From NCBI RefSeq assembly GCF_028502605.1, contig NW_026611593.1:2108001-2172000 (forward strand): 64,000 nt of DNA, in the 5' to 3' direction. Under the pieces are notes generated by a model. It searched no databases. It was not told where the DNA came from and was given only the letters and a program-made list of their open reading frames with translations. Positions 43,859 through 55,464 of the stretch are shown here, one piece after another; within the stretch, counting starts at the first letter, position 1; each line of letters begins with the position of its first letter. The position numbers and the translations under genes were made by a program. Origin of the DNA: Trichoderma breve (lineage: Eukaryota > Ascomycota > Sordariomycetes > Hypocreales > Hypocreaceae).

Positions 43859-46800
43859 ATGACAGCTACCGAGACCAAAACTCACAATGAATACACGGTA
43901 GGCTGGGTTTGTGCCCTGCCAAAGGAACAAACCGCTGCGACGGCCATGCTGGATCAGCGACATGGCGACCTACCGAAACCAGCAAATGATAGCAATACGT
44001 ATACTCTTGGGTCAATAGGCAAGCATAATGTTGTTATTGCGTGTCTCCCAAAGGGCCATATTGGCAATAATCCGGCGGCAACAGTCGCCGCTCAAATGGT
44101 CTCCACGTTTCCGTCTGTCCGGCTTGGTTTGATGGTTGGCATCGGCGGCGGTATCCCGCCCAAGGTCAGACTTGGCGATGTTGTCGTCAGCACTCCAGTC
44201 GGAAGCTTTCCCGGAGTGGTTCAGTGGGATCTTGGCAAGGCAAAGGATGGTGGCTTTGAACGGACGGGATCGCTGAACAATCCTCCGGTCTCCCTTCTCA
44301 CTGCCCTGGCGAAATTGGAAACAGAGCATGAATTGGTTGGATCTCAGATCCCAGAATATCTGGATCAGATGAGACAGAAGTGGCCGAGATTGGCAGCAAA
44401 ATATCTCAGATCCGACTCGTTGGAGGATATTTTATTCAAGGCAGACTACAGCCATGTTTGTCAGAGCGCCACAGAGGATCAAGTCTCTTCTGGCAGTAGT
44501 TATGAAAGCGAAGAAGAAGAGAGCTGTCAGCACTGCGATAAGACCAAGATTATAAAGAGGAAGCCTCGAGATATGCGTGTCCATTATGGCCTAATCGCCT
44601 CAGGTAACCAAGTCATCAAGAGCGCCACCTGCAGAGATCAGCTCAACAAAGACCTTGGTGGAAATCTTCTCTGTGTGGAAATGGAGGCAGCAGGGCTAAT
44701 GAACAACTTCCCTTGTATTGTTGTCCGTGGAATCTGTGACTATGCAGATTCGCATAAGAATAAGGATTGGCAGGAATACGCTGCAGCTGTAGCGGCGGCA
44801 TTTGCAAAAGAGCTTCTAGCCTACGTGAGCCCCAGCGACGTTGATGGAGAGCGCACTGTAAAAGACATGCTGAGTGATGGTTAGTTAACATGTGTTGCCT
44901 GTAATTTATCAAATTCGTTACTAATGGGGAAAACAGTTCTTGCTGAAGTATCCTCGACAAAAGTGATTGTTTCAAACCTCAAGTCCAACTTGGATAATGA
45001 CATAGACCTTCGAATCTTGGAATGGGTCACTCCAATTGATTATGGCCCTCAACAGAGCGATTTCCTCAGGAGGCGGGAACCAGGAACTGGTCAATGGCTC
45101 ATAGACTCAAGAGAGTATCAAGCTTGGCTAGGGGCTAGGAAGCAGACACTTTTCTGCCCTGGAATTCCAGGAGCTGGAAAGACTATTCTCACTTCAATCG
45201 TGGTCGACCATCTTGAAAGGACATATGGAGCCGATCCAACAATTCGTATTGCCTACATTTACTGCAACTACCGGCGCCAAGAAGAACAAAGTATCGAGAA
45301 ATTACTCGGAAGCCTACTGAAACAATTGAGTCAAGGAGAGAATTGTATCTCAAACTGCCTAAGGGACTTTTATAAACATCATATAGAGAAGCGGACGCAA
45401 TTATCGCTTCTTGAGATTCAGACGGCTCTTCAGTCAGCGGCGGAAAATTATTCGACTGTCTTCATCGTGATTGACGCACTTGACGAATGCCAGAATTCGG
45501 ATGGCAGTCGGCAAAAGTTTTTAACAGAGCTCTTTAGCCTCCAGGAGAAGTCTGGATGCAATCTCTTTATGACGTCGAGGGTCATTCCAGAGATCGTCGA
45601 CCGTTTTAATAAAACCAGCATATCGCTAGAGATTCGTGCAAGCACCGAAGATATAGAGAGATACTTGAAAGGCAATACTGGCCAACTACCAGCATTTGTG
45701 CAACAGAGTCAAGGGCTACAGCAGATTATTGCAGCGGAGATTTCGAAAGCCGTTGATGGAATGTATGTTTCTTACCAATGCAACGACTAATTTGTGTACT
45801 GACGGGTTATTATAGGTTTCTCTTAGCGCAAATCTATTTGAACTCACTCAACGACAAGATGACACCAAAAGCTATGAAGAATGCATTAAGCAGCTTCCAC
45901 AAGCCAATTTCAGGATTGGACGAAGCTGAAAAGACCAGTGTCCTAGCCCATGCATACGAGCAAGCGATGTTGCGAATTAACGGGCAACAGTCAGGGTTCA
46001 AAGAACTTGCTCATAAAGTTCTGTTATGGATTGTTTGTGCAGAACGGCAACTCAAAACAACCGAGCTTCAGCATGCGCTTGCTGTTGAAATCGATGAGTT
46101 AGAGATTGACAAGGAGAATATCCCATCGATTCAGGACATGGTCTCTGTGTGCGCTGGGTTAGTCACTGTTGACCATGAAAGCAGCATCATCAGATTGGTT
46201 CATTACACAACACAGGAATACTTTAGCCAAACACGCAAACGCTGGTTTCCTGATTCAGATATGATTATGACAGATATCTGTGCCTCGTACCTCCTATTTA
46301 AAGCTTTCGAAAACGGGGTTTGCCTACCAAAACCCTTTTGGGAGCGGTTAAAACTATATCCGCTTTACAGATATGCCGCTGAAAATTGGGGGCACCATGC
46401 GCGGAAGGCCTCCAAGCCAAGTCACAGGGTCATGGAGTTTTTAGAATGCGAGACGAAAATGAATGCTTCAATCCAGGCGCTCCAGGCTAATGCTTCCCGC
46501 TTAGAAAATTGGTATTCAGGGAAACCAAATCCTGCATTTGGAATGACAAGCCTTCACTTGGGCGCCTACTTTGGTATTGAGGAAACAGTTAAAACCCTTC
46601 TTAAGAAACCAATTGACGTCAATAAGGAAGACGAAGACGGATCAACGCCACTATCATGGTCAGCAGGTAACGGGCATGAAAATGTTGTCAGGTTACTCCT
46701 AGCGATACCTGGTATCGAAGTTAACTCTAGAACTGAGAATGGAGATACGCCGCTATCATTGGCAGCACGAAATGGGCACGAAGCCGTCGTCAGGCTATTG

Positions 46801-48030
46801 CTTGTAATGCCTAGCATTGACATTGACTCGAGGGATGACCTGGATGATACACCATTACTCAGGGCAGCATCTAACGGGCATGACGCTGTGGTTGAATTAT
46901 TACTCTCTGCCGGGGTGGATCCAAATCTCCGCAATGGGAACCAGACGCCGCTGTCTAAGGCGGCGGAAGGGGGGCACGAAGCCGTTGTTAAGCTACTGCT
47001 TGCAATGCCTAACATTGACATTAACTCGAGCAAAGTCTTATACGGAGCAGTAGATGGAGGACATGCCGCTGTTGTTAAGCTATTGCTCGCAGCCGGAGCA
47101 AATCCAGATCTCGGGAAGACACAGTACACGACACCACTGAGGTGTGCAGCAAAGAACGGGGATGTATCTATCACCGAAATGCTGCTTGCAGCTGGAGCAG
47201 ACCCGAATCTCAACCGGGGTCAACCTGGCGTAACGCCGCTATTGAGTGCGGCAGATCGAGGGCATGACGCTGTTGTAAAGCTACTGCTCGCCGCTGGAGC
47301 AAACCCGAATCCTAACCCTGATGATGCATTTACGAGGTCAGCACTGCGTTCAGCAGCAATTGAGGGGCATGAGGCGGTTGTGGAATTATTGCTCGCAGCT
47401 GGTGCAGACCTAGATACCAGGGATAATACTGGCCAAACACCACTATGGCATGCCGTAGAGAGAGAACATGAGGTGGTTGCGAAACTATTGCTCGCAGCTG
47501 GAGCGGACCCAGATCTCGGCAATAAAGACGGCGAAACATTGTTACATATCGCAGCATCTAGAGGGCATGAGACTACTGTTAAGCATCTACTCGCGGCTGG
47601 AGCAAACCCCCAAGTGGAAAATAAACAGGCTGAAACGCCACTCTTGCATGCTACAATGAAAGAGCATAAGGCGGTTGTGGAATTATTGCTCAAAGCTGGT
47701 GCACGCCCAGATGCCAGGGATAAGCGTGGTCAAACACCGCTACATATAGCCGCACGCAAAGAGCTTGGCGAGGTTATGGAACTCTTACTCACAACTGGAG
47801 TGAACCCAGATCTCAGGGATAAATACGGCACAACACCACTATCTATAGCCGCATACAATGGGTATAAAGAGGTTGTGGGACTATTATTCGCAGCTGGTGC
47901 AGATCCGAATCTTAGGGGTAAGTATGGCTCAACACCGCTATCGACGGCACAAAGGCGAGGGCATGAAGAAGTTGTTGTTCTGCTATCCGACCAGCTGCCA
48001 AGGTCGACTTGGCGGATAAGGGTGTCATGA
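43859..48030 (+). CDS. Fungal NOD-like receptor: PNP - NACHT - ankyrin, 1,353 aa
   Basis: Exons 43859-44879, 44937-45762 and 45816-48030; sum 4,062 nt. The introns are 57 and 53 nt; the first has a TACTAAT branch point. Residues 1-325 are a PNP_UDP (nucleoside phosphorylase-like) domain: EYTVGWVCALPKEQ, LMVGIGGGIPPKVRLGDVVV, CVEMEAAGLMNNFP and VVRGICDYADSHKNKDWQEY. The NACHT NTPase has Walker A GIPGAGKT at about 416-423 and Walker B FIVIDALDEC at about 516-525. About 15 ankyrin repeats follow from residue 857 (type TPLxxAAxxGHEAVVKLLLAAGADPN). This is the classic fungal NLR layout; relatives act in non-self recognition and programmed cell death or in symbiosis and defence sensing. Both NTPase motifs look intact, so the gene appears functional. 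An acidic insertion (SSYESEEEESCQHC) interrupts the PNP part. Confidence 0.95.
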
Positions 48031-49463
48031 CAAGGCTATCAGCAATTGTTGAATCTGAGCCAAAGCGGTGAAATGACGAGGTGGAGTAGAACATGCCTAT
48101 ATACTTTACTTATTCTCTTTATTAAACTATTGTCCGTACACCGGTTTGTTGAGCAGTCTTCCTACAATTCAACTTACATGAATGCCTTGGTTGGTGTTCG
48201 CTAATGCTCTTCGACGAATAACCATCCCTTTCTACACATCTTATATAGGTATACTTTAAAATATACAAAGATATAACATTTATATTGAATTTATCGAGAT
48301 CCTATTGTCTTGTTTATGACGTCTCTTTCAATGACATACCGTTGAAAATCGCACTTCCTTCTAGGGTAACCAACCAATCAATCAATCCTCTGAGGTTCAA
48401 CGATGACATCAAAAAGGCCCGGACCCTGGCCCCCACAAGTGGCACGTGCCCAGTCCGCGAATCGGAGCAGTCGCCAACAAAAGGCATTTGTGGGGCGCTA
48501 TGAGAGATGCCAAAAAACCTGCTACTGTACCTAGAACTTGCTAGACTCTACACTACAGTACAGGACAGGCATTCAATGGACTGATTCTGGCCACCCAGAT
48601 GCCTGGAAACTTGCCTGATTCCTCCCCCAGGCTGCAGCGTGTCCACCCGCTAAAATCGCCCGCTAAAGCACCAACGACAAGCAGCAGCCAGTAAGATCAA
48701 TGGCTGGCCTGGAACCTGGATGTACTCGTACTGGTAAAATGCCAGAAACAAGGTTGACATAAGCTGGCAGCTTCCTTCTTTTTCCACCTTGGGCTTGGCT
48801 TGGTTGTCTTGCAATCCCGCTTGCCGCCTGGCTTCTCTCAATTGTTCGTGGCTGGACGCGACGGATTTTTTTTCCCTCTTTCGATCTCCCATCATCTTCT
48901 CTCTGGGTAGAACAAAACTTCTGGCGAAGCAGCATTAGTTTCTCATTCTTACTAATCTTGTATTTCTTTTTTACCCTCTCTCTCGACATTGTCACATTAT
49001 TTTCTCACTTCATTTTCTTGTAATCCAACTTTTATTTCTCTATTTGTTCCAAACCAGAGTCTACTCCGTTCATCTTTTCCAGCCTTCTCAACGAAGCACC
49101 GCCACTCCTTTTGTTCTATTTGGAAACCTCATTCAAAACGGCTCTTTTTCGCCTCCCCCGCCACCCGCTGCCGTCATCGCCCTGTCGCGACCCTGTCCCG
49201 TTATTTTAAGTCCGGTGTCTTTCTTTGGCTGTCACTCTCTCAGCATCGTCGCGTGCCCGCCATCGGCCTCCCCCCCAAGGCAGTCCTTTCCCACGACAAC
49301 CGGCTAGGCAGAAGAGAGGGACCCCTCGGCTGAAAAAGCGCAAAACACCCCTGAGCCGAGCACCGCCTGATCTGATCTCTCCACCAAACCCGGATTTCGC
49401 CGTCTTTCTGCTTTTTGCGCAAACTCGAGATCTTCGACTTCCCGCCTGTTTGATGCCGCCATC
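48031..49463. other. Intergenic, NLR 3' flank and DOT1 promoter/leader
   Basis: 1.4 kb. AT-rich to about 48.3 kb, then mixed. The last 450 bp before the DOT1 ATG is pyrimidine-rich, as expected for a fungal leader, and contains short upstream frames. TACTCGTA lies at 48723-48730. Confidence 0.45.
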
Positions 49464-51113
49464 ATGCCTCTCCTCAGTGGAAAGGGCAACAAGTTCAAGG
49501 TCGACCCGCCCAAGATCCGCATCGAAAAGGTCACCATAGAGCGTCCCGCGCCTCCGAAGCCCAAGCCCAAGCCCGCATCCCGACCCGCGCTCTCGTCGTC
49601 TGCGCGATCATCGCCCGTCCCCAGGCTCTCGCCCAAGGCTCCCTCGGCCTCTGCGGCGTCGTCAGCGTCGTCAAGAGCAAAGAGCAGCTCGCCGTACCCC
49701 TCTTCGGCCGACGAGAGGCGCCTCGACCTGCAGCGCAAGCGCAAGGCTGTCAGCGCGTCACAACGCCGTTCACCTGCTAGCGACCGCATCGAGTTCGACA
49801 AGGACAGCGACGCCGAGGACGATGGGTGGATGGACTTGGATTCGCACAAACGCCAGCGCAAGGCCACCAGCGAGAGCAAGTCGGTCGATTCGAATCGCAA
49901 GCTGAAGAACGCCAGGGCGTTTGAGCGGAAGGATGAAAGGCTGCAGTTCATCCATGCCGTCGACGTTGCCTCGCTCGAGCACAAGTGCGTTCCCATCATG
50001 GGAGCGTCTAAAGAGGATGTGGCCATTGAGCTTCAGTATCCCACTCTGCAGCGCCGAGAAAAGTCAGTCAATTTGCATCACATCTCCCCTTCGGTTGATT
50101 CCGCGCGGCCCCTCGCCCCACCTCTCCCGAACGCCTCGTCTTTCAGATTAATCGTCAGGTTATATTTTCTAACAAGAAAAAACAGGTTTGAGCTCGTTTG
50201 GGGCAAGGACAAGATCGATGCCGTGGAAGCGAGTATACGCATAGTACGCCTGGTTGCCGAAACCTATCTCACCGACGTCGAAGCCGAGCCCTTTACCAAC
50301 CAGACCAACGGATTCATTCGACGACTTGAAAAAGCCTCGAATCGCAATATCCAGGACCTGGCGGGCTTCAAGGCCGCCTTACGCGAGTACAACGAGACGC
50401 TCCTCGCCTTGGTTGAGGATGGCGTCGTTGCCAAGAATCTCGAAAACCTGCACGAACTGCCTCCGCACCTCGCAGCCTTTATCCTTGACCAAATCTATGA
50501 CCGTACAGTGGCTCCCAAGGTGGAACTTCTTTCCAAGTACGAGAATGGAACAGATTTTGTCTATGGCGAACTTCTCCACCCCTTCATCACCAAGCTCCTC
50601 GTTGAGCAGTGCAAGATGACATCCGATCAGGTCTTTGTCGACTTGGGCTCGGGCGTGGGCAACGTCGTTTTACAAGCAGCGCTCGAAGTCGGATGTGAGA
50701 GCTGGGGCTGTGAGATGATGGAGAATGCGAGCAACCTCGCAGAGGCTCAAGAGAAAGAGTTTCATGCGCGATGCCAGCTTTGGGGCTTGAAGACGGGCGA
50801 GGTGCACATCGAACGGGGTGACTTCCGTAAGAACGCCTCGATCCATGATGCACTGAAGCGGGCCGATGTCGTGCTCGTCAACAACAAGGCGTTCACTTCG
50901 CAGCTCAACGAGGACTTGATCCGCATGTTCCTCGACCTCAAGTCGGGATGCAAAATCATCTCGCTGAAATCCTTTGTGGCCGACTCCAAGAGCAGCCACA
51001 ACATCAACGACGTGGGAAGCACCATCCTTGAAGTCGAGGAGTGCACGTATCCCGAAGGCTACGTCAGCTGGACCAACGCCGGCGGGCAGTACTATATCTC
51101 CACGCGGAAATAG
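49464..51113 (+). CDS. DOT1: Histone H3-K79 methyltransferase DOT1, 508 aa
   Basis: Exon 1 49464-50062, intron 50063-50185 (123 nt: GTCAGT donor, TTCTAAC branch point, AACAG acceptor), exon 2 50186-51113. The intron has no stop and is a multiple of three, so the genomic frame reads through, but it interrupts ...[15 protein letters not shown].... The N-terminus ([20 protein letters not shown]) is basic and Pro/Ser-rich. The DOT1 methyltransferase domain fills the C-terminal half. It has [17 protein letters not shown], the SAM-binding [18 protein letters not shown] near residue 350, a GCEMM acidic strand end, and [17 protein letters not shown] near 430. The enzyme methylates nucleosomal H3 lysine 79 and affects silencing and DNA-damage checkpoints. 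Length and motif order are typical. Confidence 0.96.
   Translation: MPLLSGKGNKFKVDPPKIRIEKVTIERPAPPKPKPKPASRPALSSSARSSPVPRLSPKAPSASAASSASSRAKSSSPYPSSADERRLDLQRKRKAVSASQRRSPASDRIEFDKDSDAEDDGWMDLDSHKRQRKATSESKSVDSNRKLKNARAFERKDERLQFIHAVDVASLEHKCVPIMGASKEDVAIELQYPTLQRREKSVNLHHISPSVDSARPLAPPLPNASSFRLIVRLYFLTRKNRFELVWGKDKIDAVEASIRIVRLVAETYLTDVEAEPFTNQTNGFIRRLEKASNRNIQDLAGFKAALREYNETLLALVEDGVVAKNLENLHELPPHLAAFILDQIYDRTVAPKVELLSKYENGTDFVYGELLHPFITKLLVEQCKMTSDQVFVDLGSGVGNVVLQAALEVGCESWGCEMMENASNLAEAQEKEFHARCQLWGLKTGEVHIERGDFRKNASIHDALKRADVVLVNNKAFTSQLNEDLIRMFLDLKSGCKIISLKSFVADSKSSHNINDVGSTILEVEECTYPEGYVSWTNAGGQYYISTRK
50063..50185 (+). other. Stop-free, frame-preserving intron of DOT1
   Basis: 123 nt with canonical fungal signals; translation through it would insert 41 residues upstream of the catalytic domain. 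It is called an intron because of the branch-point/acceptor pair and because the flanking protein is continuous without it. Confidence 0.85.
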
Positions 51114-51472
51114 ACTAATTAGAGCTTCATCAGCACTGCATAAAGATAAGATGTTATGTTGAGTATTGTAGAATATAAACCATCGAGTACAAATCGGGTA
51201 TATGGGTATTTTTTTGTTTTCTCTCTCTCTTCTTCTCTGGATTGAGAGCGTTTGGGTTAACGGCTTTTGGAGGATAATCTTTTTGTTTCAACGAATTGTA
51301 GCCATCGACAGCGAGACAAACGCGTTGGTAGATGATGGGATGAAAAAAACATACTTTAACAGTACAAACAATGAATATGAATGAAATAGGCCATCCTTAC
51401 CGCCATGGAGGAGGAGACGCGGTGCATTTCCTCTCTACTGCCATGAGGAGGAGGAAACGGTGCATTTCCTCT
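51114..51472. terminator. Convergent 3' UTRs, DOT1 and ATG16
   Basis: 359 bp between convergent stop codons. AT-rich near 51.15-51.38 kb. Carries a 38-bp tandem duplication abutting the ATG16 stop (51400-51475). Confidence 0.5.
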
Positions 51473-51475
51473 CTA
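51400..51475 (-). repeat. 38-bp tandem duplication at the ATG16 stop codon
   Basis: Copies at 51400-51437 and 51438-51475, each ending GGTGCATTTCCTCTCTA on the plus strand and differing by a few substitutions and small indels. The inner copy begins, on the minus strand, with the ATG16 TAG itself. The outer copy lies in the 3' UTR and also begins with TAG. Confidence 0.85.
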
Positions 51476-52212
51476 CCGCCCCTTTCCCAGCGTGGGCTCG
51501 TTTGCCAGATTCATGGCGTCGGCCTCTTGACCCATTCTCTTCATCCACCTGTCGATGAGCTCGCTGTTTTCCTTCTTGAGCCGGTCCCTCTCCTTTTCCG
51601 CCATGGAGAGTTGTAGGTTCAGTGCAATCATCTCGTCTTGGACATTCTGTTCGCCGTATTAGTGACTACTTACTTAAAAAGGCGGGGGTTGTTGTATAAA
51701 TAGTAGATGAAATACCTCGACTAGCTTCCGTTTTTCTCTGAGCTCGTATTCCCGATCGTTTACCTTGGTGGCAAGGGTTGTCCGCTCTCCAGTGAGATCT
51801 CTGATGGCTTTTGAATCCTGTTTTGTTTTTGAGCGCAGCTTTTCTAGTTCCTCTTCCGCGGTGCGTAGTCGCGTCTCTGCTACGCCTCTGGAACGCAAAG
51901 CCTCGGCCAAGTCAAGGCGAAGCTGAGCTACGCCGGGGTCGTTGGCTGCTGCCTCGCTTGGTTGGAGGGATGGTGACTTTGAACGGTTGTTCCCCAGACC
52001 GGCGATGTGAGCTTCCAAGGCGAGTTTCTCAGCTTCTAGGGATGAGATGCGATCTGCCATTTGTGAGCCTGAGGGGATGGTTAGTTGTGTGTCCTTTTGA
52101 CAAGGTGAGTGAGTAAGGTGGGCGAACAGGCTTGGACGAGCTCCATATTGACGGGGCTGTTGAGCTCTGATTCCCTCAGGGAAGAGAGATATTCGTCTCT
52201 CCAGTTTGGCAT
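51473..52212 (-). CDS. ATG16: Autophagy protein ATG16, 203 aa, three exons
   Basis: Exons 52212-52128, 52068-51716 and 51646-51473; introns 59 and 69 nt, phases 1 and 0. The protein starts MPNWRDEYLSSLRESELNSP (the Atg5-binding helix) and continues ACSQMADRISSLEAEK, VAQLRLDLAEALRSRG, LTGERTTLATKVNDREYELR and, in exon 3, VQDEMIALNLQLSMAE. It ends RWMKRMGQEADAMNLANEP. Residues 30-185 form the coiled coil that dimerises Atg16. Atg16 binds Atg12-Atg5 to form the E3-like complex that lipidates Atg8 on the phagophore. Fungal Atg16 lacks the WD40 half found in animals, and the length here fits. The first donor is an unusual GTTCGC, although the CTAAC branch point and phase are good. It shares a divergent promoter with VPS16. 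Confidence 0.92.
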
Positions 52213-52614
52213 TTTGTGAGAAAAGAAGTTGTGAAGAAGGGCTGTAAAAGAAACTGTATATTCGAAAGCGGCGTCTATGAGAGATTTCACGCAAACTCTA
52301 TATTGAATGAGAAGATTATTATTCGATGATGAGACGGTCACTGGACATGAACCTGGTGGGGTTTGTATCTGTCGCTGTACTTTTGCGCTGGAGGGATGAT
52401 GCAAGCAAAGTCCCAGGCTGCCTCCCCTTGTTTAGCCGACGAATAGCCTCGCCTCCCATTGGCCGAAGCTATGGCTAGCTCCGGGTCATCGAACCTCAAC
52501 ATCCACAGCTTGTCACTCACTAACTTGATCCATCTCATACCGCTACATGAGATCACTATAATATTGTCATTCTGCAGTCGTCATGAGAGTGAGATGAGGT
52601 AAACTGCAGCCAGC
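52213..52614. promoter_or_regulatory. 402-bp divergent promoter, ATG16 / VPS16
   Basis: Only 402 bp separate the ATG of ATG16 (52212, minus) and of VPS16 (52615, plus), so both promoters and leaders overlap here. A CCAAT box is present as its complement, ATTGG, near 52458. No further element is assigned. Confidence 0.6.
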
Positions 52615-55464
52615 ATGGACACGCTTCACGCAAGAGCCGACTGGGAGCGCGTGGGCGACAAGTGGTTCCGCAAGACGGAGCAGTATACCGCCGTCTTTGG
52701 CCAGGATCTGGATCTCGATGCCTTCGTTGTGACGGGTGCGCCTTATGCCGGTGCTCTGGCGCTGTGGCGGGACGACTCGAAGCTGCAGGCTCACAAGTTG
52801 GGACAGACGACCAAGCCGGGGATTGATATCTACAGCCTGGCGGGCAAGAAGCTGCGGACGATATCCTGGGACAGCGGCGCCATCAAGGGCCTGGGATGGT
52901 CCGAGGACGAGTCGCTGCTGGTTGTGGCGGCGGATGGCAATGTGAGGTGCTACGATATGCAGGGGGACTTTAGCCACTTCTCGCTGGGGAACGGGGCGGA
53001 TAACTATGGAGTTGAGTCGTGCCGGTAAATGATAACAACTTGTGAGGCCAAGTGAGGCGAGGGGAGCGCTGAAACGGTGATATCTAGGTTCTACGATAAC
53101 GGCATGGTGGCCCTGCTGGGGAACAACACACTGGTAACAGTTTCGTCTTATTCGGAGCCCCGACCAAAGCTGCTGGCCCCTGTGCCCGCGGGGGAGATTC
53201 ATTCGTGGGCTATCGTCGCCCCGAACCATACGCTGTCTCGCTCTGTGGAAGTTTTGCTTAGTATTGGGCCGACTGTTTACGTGGTTGATGCGACGGACTG
53301 CGAGGACCGGTTTCTGGATGTTGGGCCGTTTTCACACATTAGTGTCTCGCCGGATGGTCGCTTTGTCAACTTGTATGGCAAGAATGGCAAGGCGCATGTC
53401 ATATCGAGCGATTTCCAGGAGAGGCTGTTTGAGCACAACTCGAATTCAAACACACCTCCCAAGTATGTGGAGTGGTGTGGCAGCGATGCCATTATTGCTT
53501 GGGAAGACGAGGTTCATGTTATTGGACCCGGTGATGAGTCTTCGTCTTACATCTACGACAGTACCCGAGTGCACGTCATGTCTGGTAGGATATGAATGCT
53601 CGATGACATATGCTCTAAGCTAACAAACGAGTAGAACATGATGGCGCTAGACTAATAACGAATGATTTTTGCGAGTTTCTTGAGAGGGTGCCTGATGATA
53701 CACTTCAGGCGTTTGGTGCTGCCTCAGAATCATCCCCCGCATCCATTTTGCTCGATGCTGTAAGACAGCTTGAGCTGCAGTCTCCCAAAGCAGACGATTA
53801 CATCCAACTCATTCGGCCCAATCTGACGGAAGCTGTCGATACGTGCGTTAATGCCGCCGGTCGAGAGTTTGACCCTCAGTGGCAGAAGCGACTGCTCAAG
53901 GCTGCGTCTTTTGGCAAGTCGGTGCTCGACATCTACAACAGCGACGAGTTTGTCGACATGTGTGAGACACTACGGGTTCTCAATGCTGTACGAAGCTTTG
54001 AGATCGGAATTCCTCTGTCATTCCAGCAGTATCACAGGCTGACTCCTGAGCGGCTTATTCAACGACTGATCCAACGGCACGAGTATTTGCTGGCACTCAA
54101 GATTGCTGGCTACTTGAAGCTACCGACGGATCGCATCTATGTCAGCTGGGCATCTACAAAGGTCCGCGTGGGTGCTCAAGACGACGATACCATCTGCCGA
54201 CTGGTCGTAGAGAGGCTCTCTGGCAAACCTGGGATCTCGTTTGAAGAGATTGCAAGAGCTGCATATCACGAAGGACGAGGCCGTTTGGCTACAGAGCTGT
54301 TGAATCATGAACCACGTGGAGGAAGACAAGTGCCCCTTCTGCTGGATATGGAGGAAGACGAACTGGCTCTGGACAAGGCCATCGAAAGTGGTGATACTGA
54401 TCTCATTCTTTTTGTTCTCACAAAGCTCAAGAAGAAGCTACCTTTGGCGTCATTCTTCCGGGTGATAAATGTTCGACCAACGGCAACGGCACTGGTAGAG
54501 TCAGCGGCCTTGGCGGAAGGTGATAATACTCTTCTCAAGGACATGTACTACCAGGATGATAGACGAATCGACGGTGCCAATGTTTTCATCCGCGAGTCGC
54601 TTCGACAGCCTGATGCTCGTACTGCATCTGATAAGCTAGCTCTTGCAGCCAAGCTCCTATCTGAATCAAAAGATAACGCAGCAGAAGTCTACGTGCTCAA
54701 GGAAACAACGCAACTCCTTCGTGCACAAGAGGCACTAGACCGCGACCTGACGGATTCCTTCTCCGGACTCAGTGTCAACGAGACGATCTTCAAACTCATC
54801 CGGCTCGGCTATCACGGAAAGGCGAAGAAAATTCAGAGTGATTTCAAGGTACCAGAGAAGGTTGTATGGTGGATTAGGTAAGTCGCGATATCCGGTTGCT
54901 GATTTATACGTGATACACCAAAGGACATGGCGGCTGACTGGCGGCGGGCGTTTTGCCCCGTTCCCGTCCGATAGGCTTCGGGCACTTGTTGCAAAGCGCG
55001 AATGGGGTGAGATTGAGGATATCGCAAAGGCTAAGAAGAGCCCGATCGGATGGACGGTAAGTGCTTTTTTGAGTTTCTCACTTGTCATATCCTACCGATC
55101 CGAACCACATGGCGGGAGTGTAAGACTTTGTTGCTGCCGCCAGGGTGTATATGGTGTGGGAATAAGATATAAAAAAAAAGGGACCAGCTAACGAGAAAAT
55201 CTTTTTTGGTAGCCTTTTTTCAACCTTACGTTGCAGGCGGGTAATCCGCGCTTGGCGGCGGTGTTTATACCCAAGTGTACTGGTTTGGAGCCCGGGGAGA
55301 CGATTACCATGTATGAGAAGTGTGGGATGAGAGTTAAGGCGGCGGAGGAGGCTGTTAAGTTGAAAGCTGCGGCGGCGTATGAGAGGTTGTTGGAGGCGGC
55401 GGGGAGAGATACGACTGAGGGGAAGGAGATTGAGAGGATTGGTAGCGCGGTGTTTAAGAAGTAA
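52615..55464 (+). CDS. VPS16: Vacuolar sorting protein VPS16 (HOPS/CORVET core), 844 aa
   Basis: Exons 52615-53024, 53088-53584, 53635-54877, 54924-55056 and 55213-55464; sum 2,535 nt. The start is MDTLHARADWERVGDKWFRK. The N-terminal half is the Vps16 beta-propeller (IDIYSLAGKKLRTISWDSG; KGLGWSEDESLLVVAADG; FVNLYGKNGKAHVISSDFQE). The C-terminal half is the alpha-solenoid (YLLALKIAGYLKLP; PGISFEEIARAAYHEGRGRL; ELLNHEPRGGRQVPLLLDME; AVFIPKCTGLEPGETITMYE). Vps16 is a core subunit of the HOPS and CORVET tethers and carries the SNARE-handling subunit Vps33. It is required for vacuole fusion and for autophagosome-vacuole fusion, which makes the shared promoter with ATG16 suggestive. Intron 4 is the longest (156 nt). 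The last exon is G-rich. Confidence 0.96.
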
